Origin: Pedococcus sp. 5OH_020
GTDB lineage: Bacteria > Actinomycetota > Actinomycetes > Actinomycetales > Dermatophilaceae
Length of the DNA: 64,000 nt
Direction: 5' to 3'
Assembly: GCF_027812955.1 (NCBI RefSeq)
Contig: NZ_JAPYZV010000006.1
Location: forward strand, 124,001-188,000
Position 1 is the first letter of the stretch, and every line of letters begins with the position of its first letter. The position numbers were made by a program, and so were the translations under genes. Under the pieces are notes generated by a model. The model was not told the origin of the DNA. It made no database searches and worked only from the letters and a program-made list of their open reading frames with translations. Below, piece by piece: positions 36,438 through 45,132 of the stretch.

Positions 36438-38518
36438 TGAGGGGACTGTCGGGACGGTCCGTCAAGACGCAGCTGCGGGTCTTCGGCATCGCGCTCCTCC
36501 TGCTGTTCCCGGTCGTCGCGGCGTCGACCGCGTGGAACATCCGGTCACAGGGTCGGGACATCGAGGCGTTGACCCTTGCGCTGGGGCCGGCCTTCGACGC
36601 CAACAACGCCGCGCTCATCGACATGACCGAGGCCAACACGACCTGGAGCCAGGTCATGGGAGCGGCCGCCCCGCGCTCGCAGGCGCTGAACCAGAACGAG
36701 GTCCTCGGCGACCTCGACGCCGTCCATAGCGCGATCAGCTCCCCTGCGCTGGACAACCGGCACCACCGTCAGTACGACGTCCTGCTGACGAGGCAGCGCA
36801 CGGCGGCCCAGGCCTGGTACCGGGCCGCAGTCGCCGCCGAGGCGGGCATCGACGGCGCGGCGCCGGGCGACAGCGCCGGGGAAGTGGCGGCCAACCGGGA
36901 GTTCCAGCACTTCCGTGACAGCAACCGCGCCCTGCGTCAGGAGATCGGCCGGCAGCGCGACCGCGCGCGCGAGGGCGCGAGCGACTCGGCCCAGGTCCTC
37001 TTCGGCGTGGAGCTGCTGACGCTCATCGTCGCGATGCTCATCGTCCTGGTCGGCTGGCGGATGGGACAGAGGTCGATCAGTGGCCCACTGGACCGGCTGC
37101 GCCGAGTCGTCTCCACCCAGCGGGACGGCCAGCGGGACCTCCAGGCGGACACCCAGCGGGGTTCCGAGGAGGTCCGTGAGCTGGCCCGTGACTTCAACGG
37201 CCTCACCCGGGCCAACACCGTGCTTCGCGAGCAGCACGCCATGGTGCTGCTCGCACACCAGCTGGCGCTCGACGTCGCGCGGGGCGTCCACGGTGCTCCC
37301 GACACCGAGCAGGCCATGCGGTTGGTCTGCGCCATGCTCGGAGAAGGACTGGCGGCCGACCGCGTGCTGCTCTACACGCACGACGAGGCCGGACAGGTCG
37401 ACGAGCGCACGCAGTGGCATCGGTACGACCTGCCGGACGTCCCCCCGCTTCCGCCTTCGCTGGCAGGTGAGGTCCAGAAGGTCAACGACGACCTGCGACG
37501 CGATGCGAGGGTGTTCGCGCCCGCTGACTTCATGGCCCCGGAGATCCAGGCAGACCCGCGCGCGGCTCGGTTCGCCAGGGCGACCGGTGCGCACGGCCTG
37601 CTCTTGGCACCGGTCGGGGTGGGGGAGCAGGGGCTGGGCGTGCTGTGCGTCCTCATGGTGGACAGCCCACGCAGGTGGCGAAGCTATGAGATCCAGACGG
37701 TCCAGCAGTGTGCCGGCTACCTGGCGCAGGCCGTCGTGTCTCTGCGCCTGTCCCAGATGCAGGAGGTGCAGGTCCGGCGGCTCACCGAGATCGACCGGCA
37801 GAAGACGGACTTCATGGCCACCGTCTCGCACGAGCTGCGTACACCGCTGACGTCGATCCAGGGGTACCTCGAGCTGCTGGAGGACGGTGACTACGGGGTC
37901 CTGACGCAGGAGCAGCTCCATGCCGTGGACATCATCGACCGCAACACCGCCCGGCTGCGCGGTCTGATCGAGGACCTGCTGGTGCTGAACAAGATCGAGG
38001 CGACAGGCCTGGAGTCGTCCCTGCAGGAGCTGCCGGTGGACGACCTGCTCGCCGGGGTGGTGGAGATGCTGCGGCCCGTGGCCGAGCGCGGTCGGGTCAA
38101 GCTGCTCCGGGAGCCGGTGGAGCCCGACCTCACGGTGAAGGTCGACCGAGGGCAGCTCGAGCGGGCCCTCATCAACCTGGGGTCGAACGCCGTGAAGTTC
38201 ACCCCCGCAGGCGGCCGTGCCACGGTCAGGGCCGCCCGTCGCGACGGCGCCGTCGTCATCGAGGTCCAGGACACGGGGATCGGCATCCCGGCCGGCGACC
38301 GCAAGCAGCTCTTCACCCGGTTCTTCCGGGCGAGCAACGCCACCGCTGCGGCCATCCCCGGCTCGGGACTCGGGCTGGCCATCGTGCAGGCGATCCTCGA
38401 CGGGCACGGCGGCCGGCTGGACGTGGACTCGGCCGAGGGCGTCGGAACGACCATGAGTGTCGTTCTGCCGCTGGCCGGCGACCGCGTCGGGAATGACCCC
38501 GAGCCTGTCGCCGTTTAG
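36437..38518 (+). CDS. Membrane sensor histidine kinase with extracytoplasmic and probable GAF domains
   Basis: A 693-aa kinase. TM1 is at ~14-32 (VFGIALLLLFPVVAAST), then about 150 residues outside the cell with helical character, TM2 at ~187-209 (LFGVELLTLIVAMLIVLVGW) and a HAMP-like linker (ISGPLDRLRRVVSTQ). A probable GAF domain spans ~280-440. HisKA has His465 in ATVSHELRTPLTSIQGY. The HATPase has the N box LINLGSNAVKF, DTGIGIP and GSGLGLAIVQAIL. The GTG overlaps the GT2 stop by 1 nt (TAGTG); the longer open frame only covers the GT2 gene. It should phosphorylate the receiver at the head of the operon. Confidence 0.93.
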   Translation: MRGLSGRSVKTQLRVFGIALLLLFPVVAASTAWNIRSQGRDIEALTLALGPAFDANNAALIDMTEANTTWSQVMGAAAPRSQALNQNEVLGDLDAVHSAISSPALDNRHHRQYDVLLTRQRTAAQAWYRAAVAAEAGIDGAAPGDSAGEVAANREFQHFRDSNRALRQEIGRQRDRAREGASDSAQVLFGVELLTLIVAMLIVLVGWRMGQRSISGPLDRLRRVVSTQRDGQRDLQADTQRGSEEVRELARDFNGLTRANTVLREQHAMVLLAHQLALDVARGVHGAPDTEQAMRLVCAMLGEGLAADRVLLYTHDEAGQVDERTQWHRYDLPDVPPLPPSLAGEVQKVNDDLRRDARVFAPADFMAPEIQADPRAARFARATGAHGLLLAPVGVGEQGLGVLCVLMVDSPRRWRSYEIQTVQQCAGYLAQAVVSLRLSQMQEVQVRRLTEIDRQKTDFMATVSHELRTPLTSIQGYLELLEDGDYGVLTQEQLHAVDIIDRNTARLRGLIEDLLVLNKIEATGLESSLQELPVDDLLAGVVEMLRPVAERGRVKLLREPVEPDLTVKVDRGQLERALINLGSNAVKFTPAGGRATVRAARRDGAVVIEVQDTGIGIPAGDRKQLFTRFFRASNATAAAIPGSGLGLAIVQAILDGHGGRLDVDSAEGVGTTMSVVLPLAGDRVGNDPEPVAV

Positions 38519-38624
38519 GAGATGTGCGCCGCTCTCTGGCACACTAGACCGCTGACCGGTTCACGGCCCACGGGCAGATCGCGGACCTTGCCGACCCGGC
38601 CACATGGCACTCGAGGAGCACGCT

Positions 38625-38846
38625 TTGAAGAAGGACATCCACCCCGCATACGTGGAGACCACGGTGACCTGTACCTGTGGTTCGACGTTCACCACCCGCA
38701 GCACCGCGACCTCCGGAGAGATCCGCGCCGAGGTGTGCTCGCAGTGCCACCCGTTCTACACGGGCAAGCAGAAGATCCTCGACACCGGTGGCCGGGTGGC
38801 GCGCTTCCAGGCCCGCTACGGCAAGAAGGCCGAGAAGAGCAGCTAG
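38625..38846 (+). CDS. rpmE: Ribosomal protein bL31 (zinc-binding type)
   Basis: A 73-aa ribosomal protein. The four zinc ligands are Cys16, Cys18, Cys38 and Cys41 ([10 protein letters not shown] and [14 protein letters not shown]). The start is a TTG giving the canonical MKKDIHP N-terminus, with GAGGAG 6 nt upstream. An in-frame ATG at 38604 would add seven residues and place that Shine-Dalgarno inside the gene, so I reject it. As the C+ (zinc) form, it may be replaced under zinc limitation by a C- paralogue elsewhere. A strong terminator follows. Confidence 0.96.
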   Translation: MKKDIHPAYVETTVTCTCGSTFTTRSTATSGEIRAEVCSQCHPFYTGKQKILDTGGRVARFQARYGKKAEKSS

Positions 38847-38854
38847 CTGTTCCG

Positions 38855-38894
38855 ATGCGCCGGTCCCGACCCCTCGTGGGCGGGGCCGGCGCAT
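38855..38894 (+). terminator. Hairpin terminator after rpmE
   Basis: A 14-bp stem (ATGCGCCGGTCCCG with CGGGGCCGGCGCAT, one G-T pair) with a 12-nt loop starts 9 nt after the rpmE stop. Confidence 0.75.
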
Positions 38895-38963
38895 TCGTCT
38901 ACCTGCCCGCAGAACCTGCAAGCCCCGACCGTCCGCGACCGTCCCGCAGAGCGAGGAGCCCCC

Positions 38964-40058
38964 GTGCTGGAGTCCGCCGCCGCCCTCGTCCAGGAGCATG
39001 CCGACCTGGAGGCGCAGCTGGCCGACCCTGCCGTGCTGGCCGACCAGGACGAGGTCCGCAGGGTGAACAAGCGGTATGCCGCACTCGGGCCGACCGTCGC
39101 GGCCTACCACGCGTGGCACGCGGCGAAGGACGACGTGGCGACCGCACGTGAGCTGGCCGTCGAGGACGCCGGCTTCGCCGCGGAGCTGCCCGCCTTGGAG
39201 GAGACGCTGCGAGCCGCTGAGGACAAGCTCCGACGCCTGCTGGTGCCGCGCGACCCGGACGACGACCGCGACGTGATCCTCGAGGTCAAGGCGGGAGAGG
39301 GCGGCGAGGAGTCCGCCCTGTTCGCCGGCGACCTGCTGCGGATGTACCTGCGCTACGCCGAGCGCCGTGGCTGGAAGACCGAGGTCATCGACGCGACAGA
39401 GTCCGACCTCGGTGGGTACAAGGACGTCCAGGTGGCAGTGAAGGCCAGGGGGGCGGCCCAGCCCGGCGACGCTCCCTGGGCTCGGCTGAAGTACGAGGGT
39501 GGCGTCCACCGGGTCCAGCGGGTGCCGGTCACGGAGAGCCAGGGCCGCATCCACACGTCGGCCGCCGGCGTGCTGGTCATGCCCGAGGCGGAGGAGGTCG
39601 AGGTGACCATCGACCCGAACGACCTCAAGATCGACGTCTATCGCAGCTCCGGCCCGGGTGGACAGTCCGTCAACACCACCGACTCGGCCGTGCGGATCAC
39701 TCACCTGCCGACGGGAACGGTCGTCTCCTGCCAGAACGAGAAGAGCCAGCTGCAGAACAAGGAGTCCGCGCTGCGGGTCCTGCGCGCCAGGCTGCACCAG
39801 CTCGCGAAGGACGCGGCCGACGCCGAGGCGAGTGCGGCCCGCCGGAGCCAGATCCGCACCGTGGACCGCAGCGAGCGGATCCGCACGTACAACTACCCGG
39901 AGAACCGCCTCTCCGACCACCGCACCGGGTTCAAGAGCTACAACCTCGACTCGGTGCTCGACGGCGAGCTCGACGCGGTCGTGCAGTCCGCGGTCGACGC
40001 CGACGAGGCGGCGCGGATGGCCGCGGTGGCGGAGGCCTCTGCCGGCTCCCATCCGTGA
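38964..40058 (+). CDS. prfA: Peptide chain release factor 1
   Basis: A 364-aa class I release factor for UAA and UAG. The stop-codon-reading PxT motif is PVT in [17 protein letters not shown], and the peptidyl-hydrolysis GGQ is in [17 protein letters not shown]. PxT rather than SPF marks RF1. GAGGAG lies 5 nt before the GTG. The stop overlaps the prmC start by 4 nt (GTGA), coupling the factor to the enzyme that methylates its GGQ Gln. Confidence 0.97.
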   Translation: MLESAAALVQEHADLEAQLADPAVLADQDEVRRVNKRYAALGPTVAAYHAWHAAKDDVATARELAVEDAGFAAELPALEETLRAAEDKLRRLLVPRDPDDDRDVILEVKAGEGGEESALFAGDLLRMYLRYAERRGWKTEVIDATESDLGGYKDVQVAVKARGAAQPGDAPWARLKYEGGVHRVQRVPVTESQGRIHTSAAGVLVMPEAEEVEVTIDPNDLKIDVYRSSGPGGQSVNTTDSAVRITHLPTGTVVSCQNEKSQLQNKESALRVLRARLHQLAKDAADAEASAARRSQIRTVDRSERIRTYNYPENRLSDHRTGFKSYNLDSVLDGELDAVVQSAVDADEAARMAAVAEASAGSHP

Positions 40059-40948
40059 GCCGCGAGCACGTCGTCCGGGGCTCGGCCCCCACCATGCGTG
40101 AGGCGGTCCGGCGCGCCACGGCGGCGTTGGGGGCCGCGGGAGTGGCCTCCGCGGAGAGCGATGCGGTCGCCCTCGCTGCCCACGCCCTGCGGACGTCCGG
40201 GTCCGAGGTTCGCAAGGCCATGGTCCTGGGCGGTCCGGGGCCGGAGCCGACGGCGTACGAGGCGTTGGTCGCACAGCGTGCGGACCGGGTGCCGCTGCAG
40301 CACCTGACCGGGCGAGCGGCCTTCCGCAGGCTGGAGCTCTCGGTCGGGCCAGGCGTCTTCGTGCCCCGCCCGGAGACCGAGCTTGTCGCCGGACTGGCCA
40401 TCGAGGCCGCACGCGAGGTAGACCAGCCGGCCGTGGTGGACCTGTGCACGGGGTCGGGAGCGATCGCGCTGGCTGTCGCTGACGAGGTCGCCGGGGCCAC
40501 CGTCTACGCCGTCGAGCTCGACGAGCACGCGTACGCATGGGCTGCGCGAAACCTCCACCAGCTGGCGCTCCCGGTCGAGCTGCGCCTGGGCGACGCGACG
40601 ACCGCCTTCCCCGAGCTCGACGGCGCGGTGCATGTCGTCGTATCGAACCCGCCGTACATCCCTGTCGACATGGTGCCCGTCGACCCGGAGGTCCGCGACC
40701 ACGACCCGGAGCTGGCCCTCTACGGCGGCAGCGACGACGGCCTCGCCGTCCCCTTGGCTGTGGCGCGGCGTGCGGCCGCGCTCCTTCGCCCGGGAGGCGT
40801 CCTGGTCATGGAGCACGCCGACACCCAGGGCCAGACCCTCCCGCAGGCCCTTGCCCGGACGGGGCACTGGGACGAGGTCGAGGACCACCTCGACCTCGCG
40901 GGACGTCCGCGGGCCACGACGGCCCGGCGGCGCGGCGGCGCTTCCTGA
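40055..40948 (+). CDS. prmC: Peptide chain release factor N5-glutamine methyltransferase
   Basis: A 297-aa SAM-dependent methyltransferase that methylates the GGQ Gln of release factors. The N-terminal helical domain includes [35 protein letters not shown]. The SAM site has [16 protein letters not shown], and the catalytic NPPY is in [13 protein letters not shown]. It is coupled to prfA by a 4-nt overlap. The Sua5-like gene follows 57 nt later under its own promoter-like hexamer. Confidence 0.96.
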   Translation: MSREHVVRGSAPTMREAVRRATAALGAAGVASAESDAVALAAHALRTSGSEVRKAMVLGGPGPEPTAYEALVAQRADRVPLQHLTGRAAFRRLELSVGPGVFVPRPETELVAGLAIEAAREVDQPAVVDLCTGSGAIALAVADEVAGATVYAVELDEHAYAWAARNLHQLALPVELRLGDATTAFPELDGAVHVVVSNPPYIPVDMVPVDPEVRDHDPELALYGGSDDGLAVPLAVARRAAALLRPGGVLVMEHADTQGQTLPQALARTGHWDEVEDHLDLAGRPRATTARRRGGAS

Positions 40949-40992
40949 TCCGGGCGCCGCGGCCCGCCACGGGGCACCCGCCGGCCGAGCCC

Positions 40993-40998
40993 TAGGCT
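40993..40998 (+). promoter_or_regulatory. -10 element of the Sua5/TsaC-like gene (leaderless)
   Basis: TAGGCT, then 7 nt, then the ATG at 41006; no Shine-Dalgarno is present. Confidence 0.6.
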
Positions 40999-41005
40999 GG
41001 ACCGC

Positions 41006-41872
41006 ATGAGTCCGGTGTATGACTGCACGACCGAGGATGGCCGGGCGGAGGGCATCGCCAAGGCGGTGGAGGCCGTCCGAGAGGGCAGCGTCGTGGTGCT
41101 CCCCACCGACACGGTCTACGGCATCGGCGCCGACGCGTTCTCGCCGGAGGCCGTGGCGTCCGTACTGGCCGCCAAGGGTCGTGGGCGCGAGATGCCGCCC
41201 CCCGTGCTGGTGCCCAGCGTCCGTACCGTCGACGGCCTGGCGACCGAGGTCCCGTCCTGGGCGCGCGACCTCATCCGGGAGTTCTGGCCGGGACCTCTGA
41301 CGCTCATCTTCAAGGCGCAGTCGTCCCTGATGTGGGACCTCGGCGACACCAACGGCACGGTCGCGGTCAGGATGCCGCAGGACGACATCGCGCTCGCACT
41401 GCTGAGCGAGGTGGGTCCGATGGCGGTGACCAGCGCGAACCTGACCGGTCAGCCGCCGGCGACCACGGTCACCGACGCCGCCGCGCAGCTGGGCGCCGCT
41501 GTCACCGTCTACCTCGACGGTGGCCCCGCTCGGGGGACCGACGTCTCCACCATCGTGGACTGCACGGGGACGAGCGCCACCATCCTGCGGCACGGGGCGA
41601 TCAGCCAGGAACAGATCGACGCGGTGCTCGTTCCCGCGGTGGACGTCTCCGGCGCAGAGGCGGACGCAGGGGCGGACGCAGAGGCGGACGCAGAGCTGGA
41701 CCCAGAGGCCGACACGGACACCGACACGGAGACCGACACGGAGACCGACACGGAGACCGACACGGAGAGCGACGCAGCAGGCGCCCCGGACGACGCTGCG
41801 CATGAGCCCATAGAGTTGGTGGGCGAACCCAACGCCGACAGCACGTCACCAGGAGAGACCCATGAGCGCTGA
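41006..41872 (+). CDS. L-threonylcarbamoyladenylate synthase (Sua5/YrdC/YciO family) with acidic repeat tail
   Basis: A 288-aa protein. Residues 1-210 are the YrdC domain, with VVVLPTDTVYGIGADAF, the nucleotide/carbamate site around WPGPLTLIFK, and VTSANLTGQPPATT. It makes threonylcarbamoyl-AMP for t6A37 in ANN-reading tRNAs. Residues ~215-288 are a very acidic tail of ADAEADAE and (TDTE)n repeats that I do not know from other members. The tail is encoded by near-perfect 12-bp repeats. The last 11 nt overlap glyA, and the tail region carries the glyA ribosome binding site. Confidence 0.92.
   Translation: MSPVYDCTTEDGRAEGIAKAVEAVREGSVVVLPTDTVYGIGADAFSPEAVASVLAAKGRGREMPPPVLVPSVRTVDGLATEVPSWARDLIREFWPGPLTLIFKAQSSLMWDLGDTNGTVAVRMPQDDIALALLSEVGPMAVTSANLTGQPPATTVTDAAAQLGAAVTVYLDGGPARGTDVSTIVDCTGTSATILRHGAISQEQIDAVLVPAVDVSGAEADAGADAEADAELDPEADTDTDTETDTETDTETDTESDAAGAPDDAAHEPIELVGEPNADSTSPGETHER
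41655..41772 (+). repeat. Tandem acidic-codon repeats at the 3' end of the Sua5-like gene
   Basis: GCGGACGCAGRG units (ADAE/ADAG) are followed by four copies of GACACGGAGACC-type 12-mers encoding (DTET)n. The run is Asp/Glu/Thr/Ala only and probably arose by slippage. Confidence 0.85.
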
Positions 41873-43142
41873 CACTTTCTACGGCTCGGACTTCGGCGCC
41901 CTGGAGTCGTTCGACCCGGAGGTGGCGGGGGTCCTCGTCTCGGAGCTCGACCGCATCCGTAGCGGACTCCAGCTCATCGCGTCCGAGAACATGTCCAGCC
42001 CCGAGGTGCTCACCGCGCTCGGCTCCACCCTGTCCAACAAGTACGCCGAGGGATACCCCGGTCGCCGCTACTACGGCGGGTGCTCCGAGGTCGACAAGGC
42101 GGAGAACCTGGCCATCGAGCGGTGCAAGGCGCTCTTCGACGCCGACCACGCCAACGTCCAGCCGCACTCGGGCGCAAGCGCGAACCAGGCCGTGTACGGC
42201 GCCTTCATGCAGCCGGGTGACACCATCCTCGCGATGGCCCTGCCGATGGGTGGGCACCTCACCCACGGCACCAAGGTCTCCTTCTCCGGCAAGTGGTTCA
42301 ACGCCGTGCACTACGGAGTGGACCGCCAGACGGAGGACATCGACTACGCGGAGGTCGAGCGGCTGGCGAAGGAGCATCACCCCAAGGTCATCCTCGCCGG
42401 CGGGTCGGCGATCCCGCGCCTCATCGACTTCGAGTTCTTCCGCCGGCTCGCCGACGAGATCGGTGCCATCTTCTGGGTCGACGCCGCCCACTTCATCGGA
42501 CTGGTGGCGGGGAAGGCGATCCCGAGCCCCGTGCCCTATGCCGACGTGGTGACGTTCACGACCCACAAGGTCCTGCGCGGCCCGCGCTCTGGCGCGCTGG
42601 TCTGCAAGGAGGAGCACGCCGCCAAGCTGGACAAGGCGGTCTTCCCGATGATGCAGGGTGGTCCGCAGATGCACACCATCGCCGCCAAGGCCGTGAACTT
42701 CAAGGAGTGCGCGACGCCGGAGTACGCCCAGTACGCCAGGCAGGTCATCGAGAACGCCTCTGTGCTGGCGACCTCGCTGGGGGAGAAGGGGATCCGCCCC
42801 ACGACCGGTGGCACGGACACCCACCTGTCGCTCCACGACCTGCAGGGGGTCGAGGTGACCGGCGCCGAGGCGGAGGCCAGGGCCGACGCCGCCGGGATCG
42901 TGTTGAACAAGAACGCCATCCCGTTCGACCCCCAGCGTCCCAACATCGCCAGCGGGATCCGTGTCGGGACTCCGTGCGTCACCACCCAGGGCATGGGCAC
43001 GGACGAGATGCGCCAGATCGCCGAGCTGATCTCCACTGCCGTCACGAAGGGTGACGCGGACCCCGACCACCCCGTGTCCAAGGAGGTGCGGGCCGGCGTG
43101 ACCGACCTCGTCACCCGCTTCCCGGCATACGCTCGGGGCTAA
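41862..43142 (+). CDS. glyA: Serine hydroxymethyltransferase
   Basis: A 426-aa PLP enzyme that interconverts serine and glycine with tetrahydrofolate. The N-terminal LQLIASENMSSPEVL and NKYAEGYPGRRYYGG are family signatures. The PLP Lys is Lys236 in TFTTHKVLRGPRSG; most homologues have Thr, not Val, after that Lys. GGAGAGACCC precedes the ATG. The gene overlaps the 3' end of the Sua5-like gene by 11 nt, so expression of the two is linked. The WecA-like gene follows 27 nt later. Confidence 0.97.
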   Translation: MSADTFYGSDFGALESFDPEVAGVLVSELDRIRSGLQLIASENMSSPEVLTALGSTLSNKYAEGYPGRRYYGGCSEVDKAENLAIERCKALFDADHANVQPHSGASANQAVYGAFMQPGDTILAMALPMGGHLTHGTKVSFSGKWFNAVHYGVDRQTEDIDYAEVERLAKEHHPKVILAGGSAIPRLIDFEFFRRLADEIGAIFWVDAAHFIGLVAGKAIPSPVPYADVVTFTTHKVLRGPRSGALVCKEEHAAKLDKAVFPMMQGGPQMHTIAAKAVNFKECATPEYAQYARQVIENASVLATSLGEKGIRPTTGGTDTHLSLHDLQGVEVTGAEAEARADAAGIVLNKNAIPFDPQRPNIASGIRVGTPCVTTQGMGTDEMRQIAELISTAVTKGDADPDHPVSKEVRAGVTDLVTRFPAYARG

Positions 43143-43169
43143 GCCCACCACTCACCGAGAGGTGCCTGA

Positions 43170-44294
43170 GTGCGCGAGTACCTCCTCGTCCTGATGGTCG
43201 CCGCGGTCATCACGTACGCCACGACGCCCCTCATGCGAGCGGTCGCGGTGCGTACCGGCGCCTTCACCCCGGTTCGTGACCGTGACGTCCACTCCACCCC
43301 CATCCCGAGGCTGGGGGGCGTGGCGATCTTCTTCGGCTTCGCGGCCTCCATGGTGGCGGCCAGCCACCTCCCCTTCCTCGGGCAGGTCTTCAGGCTGGGC
43401 ACCGAGCTTCAGGGCGTGTTGTGGGGCGCGGGGATCGTCTGCCTGCTCGGCGCGATCGACGACATCCACGAGCTCGACTGGCTCACCAAGATGGGCGGCC
43501 AGATGATCGCCGCCGGGATCATGGCGTTCAGCGGGGTCCAGCTCTTCCAGCTGCCCATCGGTGGGGTCACCGTGCTGCCTGCGCCCATCATGGTCGGGCT
43601 CACGGTGCTCACCGTCGTGGTCAGCACCAACGCGGTGAACTTCATCGACGGGCTCGACGGTCTGGCGGCCGGCGTGGTCTGTATCGCGGCGACGTCCTTC
43701 TTCGTCTACAGCTACTTCATCTCGCGCACCTACGACCCGCCGAACGTGTTCTCCTCCGCGACCTTCATCTCCGCGGCGCTGATCGGGTGCTGCCTTGGCT
43801 TCCTGCCGCACAACTACTACCCCGCTCGGTTGTTCATGGGGGACTCCGGCGCCCTCCTGCTCGGGCTGCTGCTGGCCGCCGCCACGATCTCGACGACGGG
43901 GAACGTGTCGCCGTCGCAGGTCAGCACCAACCCGCTCGCCGCCACCCTGCTGCCCCTCGTGGTGCCGGCCGCCATCATCCTGCTGCCACTGCTCGACGTG
44001 CTGCTGGCGGTGGTCCGGCGCACCCGCCACGGGCAACGGCCGTGGCAGCCGGACGCGCAGCACCTGCACCACCGGATGCTGAGGATCGGCCACGGGCATC
44101 GCCGTGCCGTGCTGCTGCTGTGGATGTGGGCGGCGGTCGCAGCCCTGGGGTCGGTCAGCTTCGTGTTCGTCGACGGCTGGGGTGCGCTGGCAGCTGTCAC
44201 CGCCGCGATCGCGGTCGTGGCGGTCCTGACCATCTGGCTGCCTCGCTGGGCGCCGGCGCGCGCCCCGCTGCCACCGTTGCGGAAGACCGGCTGA
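43170..44294 (+). CDS. WecA/TagO-type polyprenyl-phosphate N-acetylhexosamine-1-phosphate transferase
   Basis: A 374-aa polytopic protein with about eleven predicted helices. It has the hallmarks of the MraY/WecA superfamily: RDVHSTPIPRLGG, the Mg-binding LGAIDDIHELD, the nucleophile loop NFIDGLDGLAAG, RLFMGDSGALLLG, and the WecA-type His motif in DAQHLHHRMLRIGHGHR. It should transfer GlcNAc-1-P (or a relative) to decaprenyl phosphate, the first step of wall arabinogalactan, teichoic or other glycan linkers. The GTG follows GAGAGGTG. It converges with the GNAT gene, with 5 nt between the stops. Confidence 0.94.
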   Translation: MREYLLVLMVAAVITYATTPLMRAVAVRTGAFTPVRDRDVHSTPIPRLGGVAIFFGFAASMVAASHLPFLGQVFRLGTELQGVLWGAGIVCLLGAIDDIHELDWLTKMGGQMIAAGIMAFSGVQLFQLPIGGVTVLPAPIMVGLTVLTVVVSTNAVNFIDGLDGLAAGVVCIAATSFFVYSYFISRTYDPPNVFSSATFISAALIGCCLGFLPHNYYPARLFMGDSGALLLGLLLAAATISTTGNVSPSQVSTNPLAATLLPLVVPAAIILLPLLDVLLAVVRRTRHGQRPWQPDAQHLHHRMLRIGHGHRRAVLLLWMWAAVAALGSVSFVFVDGWGALAAVTAAIAVVAVLTIWLPRWAPARAPLPPLRKTG

Positions 44295-44299
44295 GCTGC

Positions 44300-44923
44300 T
44301 CAGGGTGCCAGCGGCGACAGTCGGCGCTCCAGGCCGACGCGGACCGGCGGCCACTCCTGCCGCAGGACGCTGAAGACCACGGTGTCGCGGAAGGTGCCGT
44401 CCGCCCGGCGTGTATGGCGACGAAGGACCCCTTCCTCGGTGGCGCCCAGCTTCGCGATGGCGGCCCTCGACCGCGCGTTCACCGCGTCCGTCTGGATCTT
44501 CACCCGTCCGAACCCACAGTCGAAGGCATGCCCGAGCAGGAGCAGCTTGCACTCAGGGTTCACGACGGTGCCCCACCACCGTGAGCCGTACAGCGTCCAG
44601 CCGAGGTGGATCCGCTCGTTGGTCACGTCGACATCGCCCAAGGACGTGGTTCCCACGATCGTCCCGACAGGGCCGAGGCCGCCCTCTCCGGTGAGCCGAA
44701 CGGTGTAGGCCAGGCGTCCGGACGCGCGGTCGGCGACGTCGCGGAGGACGAGGTCCCGGGTACCCGCGAGATCGGCCGGCGGGGGCCGCATGACGAACCC
44801 TTGGCTGTAGACCTGCGGGTCGCTGTAGACGGAGTGCAGCCCCTCCGCGTCCTCGGAAGTCACCGGGTCCAGCCGGACATACGTGCCAACCAGAGGCTCG
44901 CCGGTCGGAGGAGTCGCCACCAT
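44300..44923 (-). CDS. GNAT-family N-acetyltransferase (RimJ/RimL-like)
   Basis: A 207-aa acetyltransferase. The N-terminal YVRLDPVTSEDAEGLHSVY is typical of the RimJ/RimL-like group. The HLGWTLYGSRWWGTVVNPECKLLLLGHAFDCGFGRVKIQTDAVNARSRAAIAKLGA stretch covers the acetyl-CoA site (the region from the second W to RSRAAIAKLG). The substrate is unknown; members act on ribosomal N-termini, amino acids or antibiotics. TAGGGT lies 6 nt before the ATG, another leaderless start. It is monocistronic, between two plus-strand operons. Confidence 0.9.
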   Translation of the reverse strand: MVATPPTGEPLVGTYVRLDPVTSEDAEGLHSVYSDPQVYSQGFVMRPPPADLAGTRDLVLRDVADRASGRLAYTVRLTGEGGLGPVGTIVGTTSLGDVDVTNERIHLGWTLYGSRWWGTVVNPECKLLLLGHAFDCGFGRVKIQTDAVNARSRAAIAKLGATEEGVLRRHTRRADGTFRDTVVFSVLRQEWPPVRVGLERRLSPLAP

Positions 44924-44929
44924 ATCGGC

Positions 44930-44935
44930 ACCCTA
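44930..44935 (-). promoter_or_regulatory. -10 element of the GNAT gene (leaderless)
   Basis: TAGGGT on the minus strand, then 6 nt, then the ATG at 44923. Confidence 0.6.
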
Positions 44936-45040
44936 GCCAGCCGACCATCCGGCGGACCACGACCTCCGGCCGGCGGGCGACGGTGCTGGGCGATCCGCGC
45001 TCAGCGACGGTGCGCACCTCGGCTGACGTCACGCGGGGCG

Positions 45041-45060
45041 CTTGTGATACCTTTCACAAG
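45041..45060 (+). promoter_or_regulatory. Inverted repeat over a candidate extended -10 of the atp operon
   Basis: CTTGTGA-TACCTT-TCACAAG is a 7-bp inverted repeat with a 6-bp centre. It embeds TGATACCTT, an extended -10, with CTGACG 19 bp upstream as a possible -35. The leader to the first gene would be about 70 nt. The dyad could be an operator for a dimeric regulator. Confidence 0.45.
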
Positions 45061-45132
45061 CGCCCGTATGGGGCGCAGACCACCCGTTCGCCAGGCATCC
45101 GCAGCCCCGACGAAACAGGCAGGCCAGAAGCG

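Noticed and set aside
38604-38624. Longer start of rpmE at an ATG.
   Set aside because: The GAGGAG inside this segment is placed for the TTG at 38625, which gives the conserved MKKDIHP start of bL31.
41690-41775. Near-perfect 12-bp repeats as a possible regulatory repeat or recombination site.
   Set aside because: They are in frame and code for the acidic tail of the Sua5-like protein.
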